64,000 bases of DNA from Streptomyces sp. LUP47B (GTDB lineage: Bacteria; Actinomycetota; Actinomycetes; Streptomycetales; Streptomycetaceae): positions 336,468-400,467 of the forward strand of contig NZ_MJAH01000001.1 in the NCBI RefSeq assembly GCF_001746295.1. Direction: 5' to 3'. The translations under genes and the position numbers were made by a program. The notes beneath the pieces were generated by a model. It had not been told where the DNA came from. It searched no databases and saw nothing but the letters and a program-made list of their open reading frames with translations. Of this stretch, positions 25,243 through 33,936 are shown in pieces. Every line of letters begins with the position of its first letter. Positions within the stretch are counted from its first letter, which is position 1.

Positions 25243-26175
25243 ATGAACGACATGACGGAGCCCGACCTGCGAGGAAGGCTGGCCGTGGTCACCGGGGCGA
25301 GCGACGGGGTCGGCCTTGGGCTGGCCACACGACTCGCTCATGCCGGCGCCGAACTGATCCTGCCGGTACGCAACATGGCCAAAGGAACCAGCGCCCTCGA
25401 ACTGATCCGAACGAGCGTGCCGGGTGCGCGGATCTCCCTTCGCCTCCTCGACCTTGCCTCCCTGGCCTCGGTGGAGGACCTCGCCGACACGCTCAATGCT
25501 GAAGGCAGGCCGATCCACCTGCTCGTCAACAACGCAGGCGTAATGTCACCGCCCTTGCGGCACACGACCAAGGACGGCTACGAGCTGCAGTTCGGAACCA
25601 ACTACCTCGGTCATGTGGCCCTCACCGGGCGGCTGATGCCGTCACTGCGGGCCGGTCACGCTCGTGTGACCACAGTGACCAGCAGCGCCGCGCGTGGCAG
25701 CCGGATCAACTGGGACGATCCGCAGGGTGTGAAGCGGTACTCCCCGGTGCGCGCGTACGGACAGTCCAAGCTGGCCAACCTGCTGTTCGCTCTCGAACTG
25801 GAGCGTCGCAGCGCGTCGGGCGGCTGGGGTCTCGTCAGCAACGCGGCCCATCCCGGTACGACTCTGACGAATCTCTACGCAGCCGGGCCCAACCTCGGCC
25901 GCGCCCGTCCCGCGCCTCACGCGGCGATCATGAGGCGGCTCGCGCGCTGGGGTGTCTTCGTGCAGTCCGTCGACGCCGGCCTGCGTCCGCTGCTGTACGC
26001 GGCGGCAAGCCCGGAAGCCAAGGGCGGGCATCTGTACGGCCCCGACGGCTGGGGCCAGTTCACGGGCAGTCCAACGGAACTGGCGCTCTACAAATCGGCC
26101 CGGAGCGAGGCGGACGCATCTCGGCTCTGGCAGCTGTCCGAGCGGCTCACCGGTGTCACCTTCGCGACGGGCTGA
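25243..26175 (+). CDS. Short-chain dehydrogenase/reductase
   Basis: The 310-residue enzyme has the classical SDR layout: cofactor loop VVTGASDGVGLGLATRLA near residue 15, LVNNAGVM near 95, catalytic Ser in TVTSSAARGS near 145 and YGQSK (Tyr and Lys) near 168. An Arg after the second strand (LPVRNMAKG) suggests NADP preference. The length and sequence resemble WW-oxidoreductase/retinol dehydrogenase-like SDRs. The start is ATG 25243 behind AAGGAG. Oxidoreductases are one of the three named target classes of ECF41 factors, consistent with the promoter at 25078. Confidence 0.9.
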   Translation: MNDMTEPDLRGRLAVVTGASDGVGLGLATRLAHAGAELILPVRNMAKGTSALELIRTSVPGARISLRLLDLASLASVEDLADTLNAEGRPIHLLVNNAGVMSPPLRHTTKDGYELQFGTNYLGHVALTGRLMPSLRAGHARVTTVTSSAARGSRINWDDPQGVKRYSPVRAYGQSKLANLLFALELERRSASGGWGLVSNAAHPGTTLTNLYAAGPNLGRARPAPHAAIMRRLARWGVFVQSVDAGLRPLLYAAASPEAKGGHLYGPDGWGQFTGSPTELALYKSARSEADASRLWQLSERLTGVTFATG

Positions 26176-26313
26176 AGGTACCCGGCGGACCGGGGACAGG
26201 GTGACTGCTTCGGCGTTCACACCGACCGGGCCAGGACACGGAAACCTGCCTGACGGGCAGCAAGGCAGCCCGGTTCGGGCTTAGTTCGCGCCTTGCTCGC
26301 CCCGTACGGCTGG

Positions 26314-26340
26314 TGTCACACAAACGGGAGGAGCTCGGTC
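26314..26340 (+). promoter_or_regulatory. ECF41-type promoter for the EhpF/EhpG-like operon
   Basis: TGTCACA at 26314-26320, 16 bases, GGTC at 26337-26340, about 190 bp before the start at 26529. It is the last copy seen in the window. Confidence 0.75.
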
Positions 26341-26528
26341 TTGTGTGTGGGGGCCATGGCCGTCAGGCCTGGTGCACCAAAGGTGTACAGGACATGTCGT
26401 ACCGGCATGGGTGCGCGCGTCGCCGCTGCGGAGTGGAACGGAGACGAGCCTGTCCCGTGAGTGCTGACGCGCCGATCCTGTCCCGTACTCCGGTACCGGC
26501 CCCACGGGCTTCGAGAAAGGACGTTGCG

Positions 26529-27629
26529 ATGGTGGACGAGTCATTGACCATTCTGGACGCCGGTCCCTTTGACCACGTGGACCCGGACGAATTCGTCCGG
26601 GCGGCCATGCGGTGGCACTTCGACCCCGCGACCGGTTCCCGGTACTGGCTCGACCGGGCCGATCGGCTCGGCTTCGACCCCCGGCACGACGTCAAGGGCG
26701 TGGCGGACCTGGTCCTGTTTCCCGACCTGGCGGACGAACTGCGGGGGGTGCGGGTGGCGGATCTCATCCCCAGGGGCTACGGATCCGGGGCCAAGCTGCT
26801 GAACGTGTTCGACAGCGGCGGGACGACCGGAGCACCCAAGCGCGTCATCCAGCTGGACGACTGGATGCGGCACAGCACTGAGCAGGTGAACCGACGTCTC
26901 GGGGCCCATGGGCTGCCCGCCGGCGGTCTGTGGCTGACTGTGGCGCCGACGGGGCCGCACCTCGTGGGAGACGTGCTGCAGCGGGCGGCTGCCGGTCTCG
27001 GCAGCGTGGGCCTGAGCGTCGACATGGACCCCCGGTGGGTGAAGAAGTTGGTCGCCGCGGGCCGGGCCGACGAGGTCGACGCCTACACCGACCACCTCGT
27101 CGAACAGTGCCGAGGCATCCTGCTCAGCCAGGACATCGGCGTCATCGCGGCCACCACCCCGCTCCTGGAGCGGTTCGCCCGGGAGGACGATCTGGTCGAG
27201 ATGATCAACCGCAGTGCCAAAGCGATCATCTGGGGCGGTACGCACATGGACCCCGACACGCGGGAGCTCTTGAGCACAGAGGTCTTCCCCGATGTGCCGG
27301 TCATCGGCATGTACGGCAACACCCTGATGCTCACCGCGCTGATGGAGAGGGCCGGTCTCACGGCCTCGGAGCCGTGCGTGTTCGACCCGGTGTCGCCGTA
27401 CGTCTTCCTGTCGGTCGTGGATCCCGACACCGGGGAACGGGTGGAGGTCGGCGAACGCGGTCAGGTCGTGGTCAGCCACGTCAGCAAGTCCATGCTGATC
27501 CCGAACAACATGGAGCGGGACACCGCGCTGCGGGCCCGTCCCGACGAAGACCACGCCGGCGATGCCGTAGCGGACGTCGCGCCCATACCCACGGTCAAGG
27601 GCGAGACGGTGATCGAGGGCGTCTACTGA
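26529..27629 (+). CDS. EhpF-like AMP-ligase (acid activation)
   Basis: The 366-residue protein belongs to the adenylate-forming group that includes the phenazine enzyme EhpF and LuxE-like acyl-protein synthetases. FDSGGTTGAPKRVIQLDDWM near residue 95 is the phosphate-binding loop, GGLWLTVAPTGPH follows, IIWGGTHMDPDTRELL lies near 235 and GMYGNTLMLT near 258. The usual C-terminal ligase subdomain is absent, as in EhpF. It would activate a carboxylate as an acyl-adenylate. The start ATG 26529 has GAAAGGA upstream. Its stop overlaps the next start by one base (TGATG), so the two products are probably made together. No phenazine core genes are in the window. Confidence 0.8.
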   Translation: MVDESLTILDAGPFDHVDPDEFVRAAMRWHFDPATGSRYWLDRADRLGFDPRHDVKGVADLVLFPDLADELRGVRVADLIPRGYGSGAKLLNVFDSGGTTGAPKRVIQLDDWMRHSTEQVNRRLGAHGLPAGGLWLTVAPTGPHLVGDVLQRAAAGLGSVGLSVDMDPRWVKKLVAAGRADEVDAYTDHLVEQCRGILLSQDIGVIAATTPLLERFAREDDLVEMINRSAKAIIWGGTHMDPDTRELLSTEVFPDVPVIGMYGNTLMLTALMERAGLTASEPCVFDPVSPYVFLSVVDPDTGERVEVGERGQVVVSHVSKSMLIPNNMERDTALRARPDEDHAGDAVADVAPIPTVKGETVIEGVY

Positions 27630-29020
27630 TGACGACTGTGACCTTGGCCGACCCCATCTACCTGGACGCCTTGGGCCCTCGGGGTGCTTACCGGACGCGT
27701 GTCCCGACCTCGGTGAAGGATGTGGCCGGCACCGAGGTCGCGCGGCTGAGCCTGGTGCCGCCGCTCTTCGTGACGCGGGCGATGGCCGCCTTGCGGCAGG
27801 CCGGGCCGATCCCGTCGGCAGACCTCGACGGTCTGCTCGCGGCGGCGGCCGATGTGTTCGCCTCCGGCACGGTAGGCGGTCTGAGCGTGCGGGAGTACGA
27901 GCAACTCGTGAGCCGGACGTCGGGCACTCCCCTGCCGGTGGTACGCGCCTCGACCGATGGCACAGCTCGCTTCGTGCGCCAGGCCCGCTCGTCCGCCTGG
28001 CGGGGCAGGCCAGTGGGCGCGGCCCCCGGTCTGCATGACTCTGCCGTCCGCGAGGGACATGCGGTCTGGGTGCGTCAGGGCGACGTGTTCGCCGTCAACG
28101 CCTCCGGTAACCACCCCGGCGTTCACCGTCTGTGGCTGGAAGCGCTGGCGCTGGGTTACCGCGTCGCCGTCCGCCCGTCGAGGCGTGAGCCGTTCACTCC
28201 GTACCGGTTGGTCGGAGCGCTGCATCAGGCCGGCGTACGAGATGACCAGCTCGTGTTGCTGCCCACCGACCACCGGACCGCCGACACGGTGGTCCGCGAC
28301 GCCGACCGGGCTCTGGTGTACGGCGGTGACGACGTGGTCGCCAAGTACGCGAACGATCCCGGAGTCCTGCCGCAAGGACCAGGCCGGTCGAAGATCCTCA
28401 TCACCGCGGACACGGACTGGCGTGACCACTTGGACACGATCGTGGCCTCTGTCGCCGACGAAGGCGGAACCGCGTGTGTCAACGCCACCGCAGTCCTTTT
28501 CGAAGGCGATCCAGCACCTCTCGCCGAGGCCATCGCGACACGCCTGTCAGCACTGCCCAGCCTCCCTCCGCAGGACGAGAGGGCGGTTCTGCCAGTCTGT
28601 GCGCGGGAGCGGGCGCACGCCCTCAGCGCATACCTGGGAACCGTGGCCGCGGGGACGCGCGCCTGGCTCGGTGGAGACGGGATTGCCGACGACCTCGGCG
28701 ACGGGAGTGCCGTACTGCGCCCCGCCGTCCACCAGACCGACAGCGCCGACGCCGTCCAGCTGCGCAGCGAACTGCCCTTCCCCTGCGTGTGGGTTGCGCC
28801 CTGGAGCCGGTCGGACGGCATTGCTCCGCTGAGGGACACGCTCGTGCTGTCAGCTCTGACGCGCGACGCGGAACTGCTGGACACCTTGCTCTCGGAACCC
28901 ACCATCTCCAACCTGTACATCGGCGATCAGCCGACCTACTGGATGGCTCCGGGAGTGCCCCACGACAGCTACCTCTCGGATTTCCTGATGCGCAGCAAAG
29001 CCGTCTTCGACGCACGGTGA
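27629..29020 (+). CDS. EhpG/LuxC-like acyl reductase (aldehyde dehydrogenase fold)
   Basis: The 463-residue protein resembles the aldehyde-dehydrogenase-fold reductases EhpG and LuxC. VFAVNASGNHPGVHRLWLEA near residue 155 is the nucleotide-binding region, and a VADEGGTACVNATAVLF segment near 280 carries the presumed catalytic Cys. It should reduce the acyl group activated by the preceding ligase to an aldehyde with NAD(P)H, giving a two-component carboxylic acid reductase. Translational coupling by the TGATG overlap supports this pairing. The physiological acid is unknown. Confidence 0.8.
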   Translation: MTTVTLADPIYLDALGPRGAYRTRVPTSVKDVAGTEVARLSLVPPLFVTRAMAALRQAGPIPSADLDGLLAAAADVFASGTVGGLSVREYEQLVSRTSGTPLPVVRASTDGTARFVRQARSSAWRGRPVGAAPGLHDSAVREGHAVWVRQGDVFAVNASGNHPGVHRLWLEALALGYRVAVRPSRREPFTPYRLVGALHQAGVRDDQLVLLPTDHRTADTVVRDADRALVYGGDDVVAKYANDPGVLPQGPGRSKILITADTDWRDHLDTIVASVADEGGTACVNATAVLFEGDPAPLAEAIATRLSALPSLPPQDERAVLPVCARERAHALSAYLGTVAAGTRAWLGGDGIADDLGDGSAVLRPAVHQTDSADAVQLRSELPFPCVWVAPWSRSDGIAPLRDTLVLSALTRDAELLDTLLSEPTISNLYIGDQPTYWMAPGVPHDSYLSDFLMRSKAVFDAR

Positions 29021-30192
29021 GGCGGGGCGGGCCGTCGTGTCCGTTCAGTGGAGTGTGAGCAGCATGATGACCACCCCCAGGGGCATTGACCCGTCCCAGA
29101 AATGGCCGATCTCTCGGAGTTCCGGCGTCTCTCCTCTCGACAGTGGAGCGCGGCGCGGGCGTCTCGCGGGTCAGCGACCGCAGTGCACGGCCCAAGAGGT
29201 AGAGCACCAGCATCGTGACGGCCACGTCACCGAACGCTGAGTCCCCCGCGGAACGGGCAAGATGCCGTCCCGAGGCAGGACGGTCGGCCAGGGTTTCGTG
29301 CGACGGCCCCCGATATCGAGGGGACGTCCACGCCATCCAGCCCCCCATTGCCGACATACCCGCCACCTGGGGCAGCCTCCTGACTGTGCTCGCAGTACGG
29401 ATTCCCGGCGGCGACAGCGGTCAGCGGAAACCACAACGCGGCTGCGCAGAAGACCATCTGCGCAGCCGTCGGCCACTGTTGCCTCCACCGGGCCCTCGGT
29501 CACCCACGCCCGGTCCCTGACATCGCGCTGTGCGCAATGACGTACGTCCTCTACTCCTTCGCTGTCGGTGGAGGCGCGTTGATCGCGAGCTGACGGTGGT
29601 GGCCGTCTCGTCGGTGCAACCGGAGTTCCCATGTTTGGCCTGGACCGTCTGAACCGAAGCATGTCCGGCAGCGCACCAGGGCACTTCTCCTGTTCCAATC
29701 CGCTGTCGAGGCGAGGAGGGCGAGGTCGAATTGGTCATGGGTGTGCACACTGCGCGCGGCCTCGTGGTCGTGAAGACCTTCTGTCGGTGACGCTCGCGGC
29801 GTGCTGGTCCTGCATCCCGACAAGCTCCGTTTATGGAACCGGTCCAGTGCCGCTTGGTGTGCCGCACGGTCCTGGGAGCAGGCATGGCCTTGGGTGTCCG
29901 ATAGTCACCGACTGCCACTATCTCCTCGCAACGGACCGGAAGCCGTGGTAGCCCACCCGCTTGCGTGTCCCTCCCGCTGTGGGGATGGCGCCACCCGGAC
30001 TGACCGTGCTGTAGGCATCGTTCCGTCTTTCGTTTTGGCTGACCACTGCGGGCTGTTCCGCACACGATGGTGACGCTGTGTGCGCAATCCGCCTATGATG
30101 TTCAGGGGTACCCGTCTCATCGTATGGGGCGGGCTAGCGGCACCAAGAGTGTGCCTGACGAGCACGCAAAAGTATTGAGGACAAGAGGACAC
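29021..30192. other. Long stretch with no convincing gene
   Basis: About 1.2 kb in which open frames on both strands lack family resemblance and good ribosome sites. It may be decayed sequence; no repeat or hairpin stands out. Confidence 0.5.
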
Positions 30193-30828
30193 ATGGTCTC
30201 CGCAAGCCACACGGCGCACAATATCGAGATCACCGCCGAGAGCCTTCAAGAGGATCTGGCCCGCCTGGAGATTCAGAAGCAGGCGCTGGAGAGGGAGCTC
30301 GCCGCGGTCGTCGCTCATCTCGGCTCCGTACAGCGGGCCCTCAACACCCTCGAGGCTCTCATGCACGGAGCTGCCCAGCCGCAGGCAGCCGACACGACGG
30401 CTGTGGTGTCCACGAAACGGCCTCGCCCCTCAGCACCCGTGCCCCAGCAGGAGGGCACCCCCTCCTCGCAATCAGCGGACGGCGCCACCCTCACACGTGG
30501 TGTCCAGAAAGAGCAGTCGGCGGCGAGTCGGCGGGATCGGCGGGACTCCGCCTCCCCGGCCGTAGCCAACGCGGTCAGTCCTACCCCCGGGCCTCATACC
30601 AGCGGCGACGGTGACGATGACAAGAAGTACGGCAAACTCACCGAACAGATCCTGGAGTATTTCGCGGGAGCCGGCGACGCCCACGTGCGGGCTCGGGATG
30701 TCGCGGCGGCACTCGGCCGCGACACGGACAGTGGGAGCATCAACGCGGTCCGCAGCACCCTGGACCGCCTGGTAGGCACTTCTCGCATCCGGCGGACGGG
30801 GCGCGGCCTCTACGCCAAGCAGGCCTGA
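30193..30828 (+). CDS. Coiled-coil/winged-helix protein, probable DNA-binding regulator
   Basis: The 211-residue protein starts at ATG 30193 behind AGAGGA. Residues about 10-60 form a coiled coil (LQEDLARLEIQKQALERELA). Residues 60-135 are Pro/Ser/Thr-rich and probably disordered. The last 65 residues look like a winged helix (KLTEQILEYFAGAG, VRARDVAAALGRDTDSGSIN, VRSTLDRLVGTSRIRRTGRG). This suggests an oligomeric DNA-binding protein. It stands alone between decayed stretches, and an AT-rich region lies 170 bp downstream. I do not recognise a named family. Confidence 0.72.
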   Translation: MVSASHTAHNIEITAESLQEDLARLEIQKQALERELAAVVAHLGSVQRALNTLEALMHGAAQPQAADTTAVVSTKRPRPSAPVPQQEGTPSSQSADGATLTRGVQKEQSAASRRDRRDSASPAVANAVSPTPGPHTSGDGDDDKKYGKLTEQILEYFAGAGDAHVRARDVAAALGRDTDSGSINAVRSTLDRLVGTSRIRRTGRGLYAKQA

Positions 30829-31193
30829 GACCGCCGACGCCCAAGCCTTGCTGCTCACCACCTGGTCAGGCGTGACTCCGGGCACCGTCCACGGGGGGAG
30901 GACGGCGCCCGGAGCACGGCACCAGGTCTGCTCTAATACCTCGGTGCCAACGCGCGACATCCTCACGATGACCGTGTCGAACATGACGTCGCAAACGTTG
31001 TGATCAATATACACACTAACGAGCGTGGTCGGGACCGCCGGAGGAAAAGGTGCACGGCCCGCCGGGTCACGTCAGGTTTAGATGTTGCTTGGCTGTGTTG
31101 TTCAACAGGAATCAGACCGCGTCCCCCTCACGTCGGTCACCGCGCCAGGGAGCCGGAAACGGCTGAACTCACAGGGCGGCTGCCTTCGACCGC
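30829..31193. other. Intergenic stretch with an AT-rich patch
   Basis: No gene seen. The patch near 30998-31015 (GTTGTGATCAATATACACAC) is unusually AT-rich for the genome and could be a promoter or a recombination scar. Confidence 0.4.
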
Positions 31194-31820
31194 TCACTCC
31201 GACGTGGATTTCTCCGTGCCACGAAGACCCCCGGGGATGCTGCACTGAGGTAGGGGAACGATGTGACGTCCGCAGAGCACGGCAGTCATCCTGACAGCCA
31301 GCACGCGGACCTTGTGGTACCACGACGGTACGGCGAGCACGAGATGGCCACGGTGCATGATCCATGCCGGGAAGCCCTTGATGACCAGATCGCGATAGGT
31401 GTTCGGGGCGGTGTACGTTCCTGGTGGTCCTGCCAGGTCGGAGACAGCGGCGGCGTCGCCCGCGACCCACACGTCTGACACTATGTTCGCCTCTGTGCCC
31501 ACCCGAAGGCCGGGCCGTGCGAGTAGAAGACCCCGGTCGTCGACGGGAAAGTCCGTGTGATTGTGTACGGTCGAGTTCGACGCACTGCCGGCAATCCACA
31601 CGATGAGCCCCGAATCGAACTCGGCGCCGTTCGACATCACGCCGTAGCCGTCATCCGCGGAGACAAGCTGGGCGTTCAGGTGAACCGACGGCGCCTCGCT
31701 CCTCCAGGGACCGGACCACCCAGGCGCCGGGCCGGTTCCGGTGACCGTTCTCGAGCCGGTCACGAAGGCCCGCGCGACTGGATTGGTCCGGCCGATCTTT
31801 GAGGCAACGGCGTACGACAC
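31194..31820 (-). pseudogene. Remnant of a type II NADH dehydrogenase
   Basis: The C-terminal part of an Ndh-type FAD oxidoreductase is recognisable: EFDSGLIVWIAGSASNS, DFPVDDRGLLLARPGLRV, DVWVAGDAAAVSDLAGPPGT (the second FAD-binding motif) and a tail KGFPAWIMHRGHLVLAVPSW. The N-terminal FAD- and NAD-binding domains are missing, and between the GDAAAV block and the tail a segment normally present (about 40 residues) has been lost. It cannot be a working quinone-reducing dehydrogenase. Confidence 0.72.
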
Positions 31821-31922
31821 CCGTGAATCTCATTGTCGAACGTCTCGTCGGGTGAGGTAGAAGAGCGGTATGGATACCGCCCTCCTTGAACAGATGCTGG
31901 AGGAGCCATCGATCACGCTGTC

Positions 31923-32342
31923 GTGCATCACGGATACACAAACTACATGCGTGACTACGAGGTCATCGTCTATGCGACGGCTGATCCCCGCACCGGCATC
32001 ACGCCGTCGTACCGGCGGTATCTGTTCCGGTACTGCGTCGAGGCCCGATGCGAGACGTCAGTGCCCGCGGAGACCTGGGGGCGCTCTTTGGACGACCGGC
32101 TCATCGACCACGAAACCGGCGTCGACCTTGACGGTTACGTCTGGGGCGTGAAGTGCCACTGCCTGTACCCGGGGGCCAAGCTTCTCCCCGAGTCGGAGGC
32201 GACCCGCCGCTGGTCGACGGCCGTTGGGATCGATTTCCATGAGGTACGCGTTGAGACCAACGCGCACAACTTGAGCCTGCTCTTCTCCGACCTTCAGGTG
32301 AGCGAGGTCCCGGTCGGATACGCACCCTTCGTCACGGAGTAG
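31923..32342 (+). CDS. YxiG-like protein with a probable frameshift at its 5' end
   Basis: The 139-residue frame from GTG 31923 reads HHGYTNYMRDYEVIVYATAD, then YLFRYCVEARCETSV, GRSLDDRLIDHETGVDLDGY and FSDLQVSEVPVGYAPF, the pattern of actinobacterial YxiG-like proteins of unknown function. The natural N-terminus is present in another frame from ATG 31870 (MDTALLEQMLEEPSIT) and joins only if a frameshift around 31905-31925 is corrected. Either the gene is broken or the short form is made. It is next to transposase debris. Confidence 0.65.
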   Translation: MHHGYTNYMRDYEVIVYATADPRTGITPSYRRYLFRYCVEARCETSVPAETWGRSLDDRLIDHETGVDLDGYVWGVKCHCLYPGAKLLPESEATRRWSTAVGIDFHEVRVETNAHNLSLLFSDLQVSEVPVGYAPFVTE

Positions 32343-32399
32343 GAAGCGGGGGTTCGTGTGATCTTGTGACCGGCGTGTGGTCTGGTCGTTCTTCCTGGC

Positions 32400-32665
32400 A
32401 TGCGGCGGCGTGATCTGAGTGATGCGGAGTGTTCCTGCCAGTCAGCAACAGGCGTTGTGGCCGGTGGCGGGATCACCGGCAGGTGATCGACGGGATTTTG
32501 CCCCGGGTTCAGACCCGGCGTGCAGTGGCGTGACAGCCCGAACGCTTCGGGCCGTGGAAGACCGTCTACGAACGGCACCGGCTGTGGTTATCCGACAGGA
32601 CGTGGGAGCGTCTGCTCCAGCGAGTCCAAGCCGCCGCCGACCCGGCGGGTGAAATCGATTGGGAG
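32400..32665 (+). mobile_element. IS5-family transposase remnant
   Basis: From ATG 32400 the frame reads MRRRDLSDAE, the start of Streptomyces IS5-type transposases, but then breaks. Pieces in other frames follow: WRDHRQVIDGILPRVQT, then ERFGPWKTVYERHRLWLSD and TWERLLQRVQAAADPAGEID. Internal deletions and frameshifts leave only the N-terminal third. No DDE catalytic domain or terminal repeats are visible. Confidence 0.75.
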
Positions 32666-32724
32666 TCCTTCCTGATCGCGGCGATGGCGTCGCCGGCCGG
32701 GGTGGTCATGTCTACGCTGGCGGC

Positions 32725-33261
32725 GTGACATTGGTGTGGGTGACGGGCAATTCAGGGACTGGTAAGTCCACGGTCTGCGGGCTGTTGCGAGAGCGTGGCT
32801 ACGTCGCGCTCGACGCCGACGAGGACGGCTTCAGTCGCTGGATCGACCGAGCTAGCGGTAAAGCCGTGATGGATCCTCCGTATCCGGTTCCCGGGGGCTG
32901 GCTCGATCGATACGGATGGGCGATCGTCCGCGAGCGCGTTGAGACCCTCGTCGAGGAGTCTCGTTTCCGAATCGCGTTCTTGTGCGGATCGGCAGAGAAC
33001 GAGGCAGACGTCCTCGATCTCTTCGACTGCATCGTGTGCCTGGTGATTGACGAGGACACCCTCCGCCACCGGCTCGCGACCCGCACCACGAACGCATTCG
33101 GTCAACATCCCGAAGAGCTCGCAGCGGCCCTGAAGTGGAATCCTCGGATGCGAGCGATCTACGAAAACCGTGGCGCGACGATCATCGATGCATCCACGCC
33201 AGTGACGGAGGTGGTGGACAGCGTGATCGATGCAGTTCAGGAGCTGAGGGGCGGTGCATGA
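32725..33261 (+). CDS. Small P-loop kinase-like protein
   Basis: The 178-residue protein has a Walker A motif right at the start (VTGNSGTGKSTVCGLL), a ALDADEDGFS acceptor-type segment, FLCGSAENEADV, and a lid-like region RLATRTTNAFGQHPEEL. This is the layout of small nucleoside/shikimate kinase-like AAA proteins. The start is taken as GTG 32725, which puts the P-loop at residues 7-14; the ribosome site is weak. The substrate is unknown. Confidence 0.78.
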   Translation: MTLVWVTGNSGTGKSTVCGLLRERGYVALDADEDGFSRWIDRASGKAVMDPPYPVPGGWLDRYGWAIVRERVETLVEESRFRIAFLCGSAENEADVLDLFDCIVCLVIDEDTLRHRLATRTTNAFGQHPEELAAALKWNPRMRAIYENRGATIIDASTPVTEVVDSVIDAVQELRGGA

Positions 33262-33936
33262 GATGATGTTCGTTTCGCGCTTTCGGGAGGGGCGAGCGGG
33301 CTGGCCGCGGTGTCGCCGGGACGCTACGGCCGCGGCTGGGTGAACAAGCCGTGCTCGGTCTCGACCACAAGCTCGAAACGTCCCACAAACTGACGGAGAA
33401 TCCGCACCAACGTGGGGAATCGAGATCATCTCACTGCCTGATCACCCATCGGCACGCCCACAGGCTTTGTCAGGGAGCAATTGATCGGCGCCGCTGAGCG
33501 GGCCCGGCCCGGGACAAGCGTGCGAGACGATCGAGTGGTCGATGGCCCCGAAGTCGCCCATGTGCCGCTGTCGCGCTCAACGCACGAGCCCGCGCCGACG
33601 ACACCGTCGAGGGCCGGAACAAACTCTGCCGCCAAGCCCGTCCATGACCGAAACGCATCGCCTGCGCCCCCTCCTGCAGCAGCTCGATGCCGCTGCGCCA
33701 GTGCGCATGACCTCGCCGATGCCGTCACCGAGGCTTTCAGGGGCTCCCCCGACGCTGCGATCCGCAGCGACAAGATTCACGGTGATCAAGAACGGGCTCA
33801 GCATGCCTGCCGCTCAGCCGCTGCTTGCTCCTGCCGACTTGCTCGCAGGCTCAACTTCGGCCAGGACTGGCCTGTTTGAGTCAACGTAAGATCATTAACC
33901 TGGTGCGAGCGCAGGCATCGACCTTGAAGGAGCGCC
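33262..33936. other. Stretch without an intact gene
   Basis: Frames on both strands are short and without family resemblance. It probably contains insertion-sequence scars, and ends with the promoter region of the P450 gene. Confidence 0.45.
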
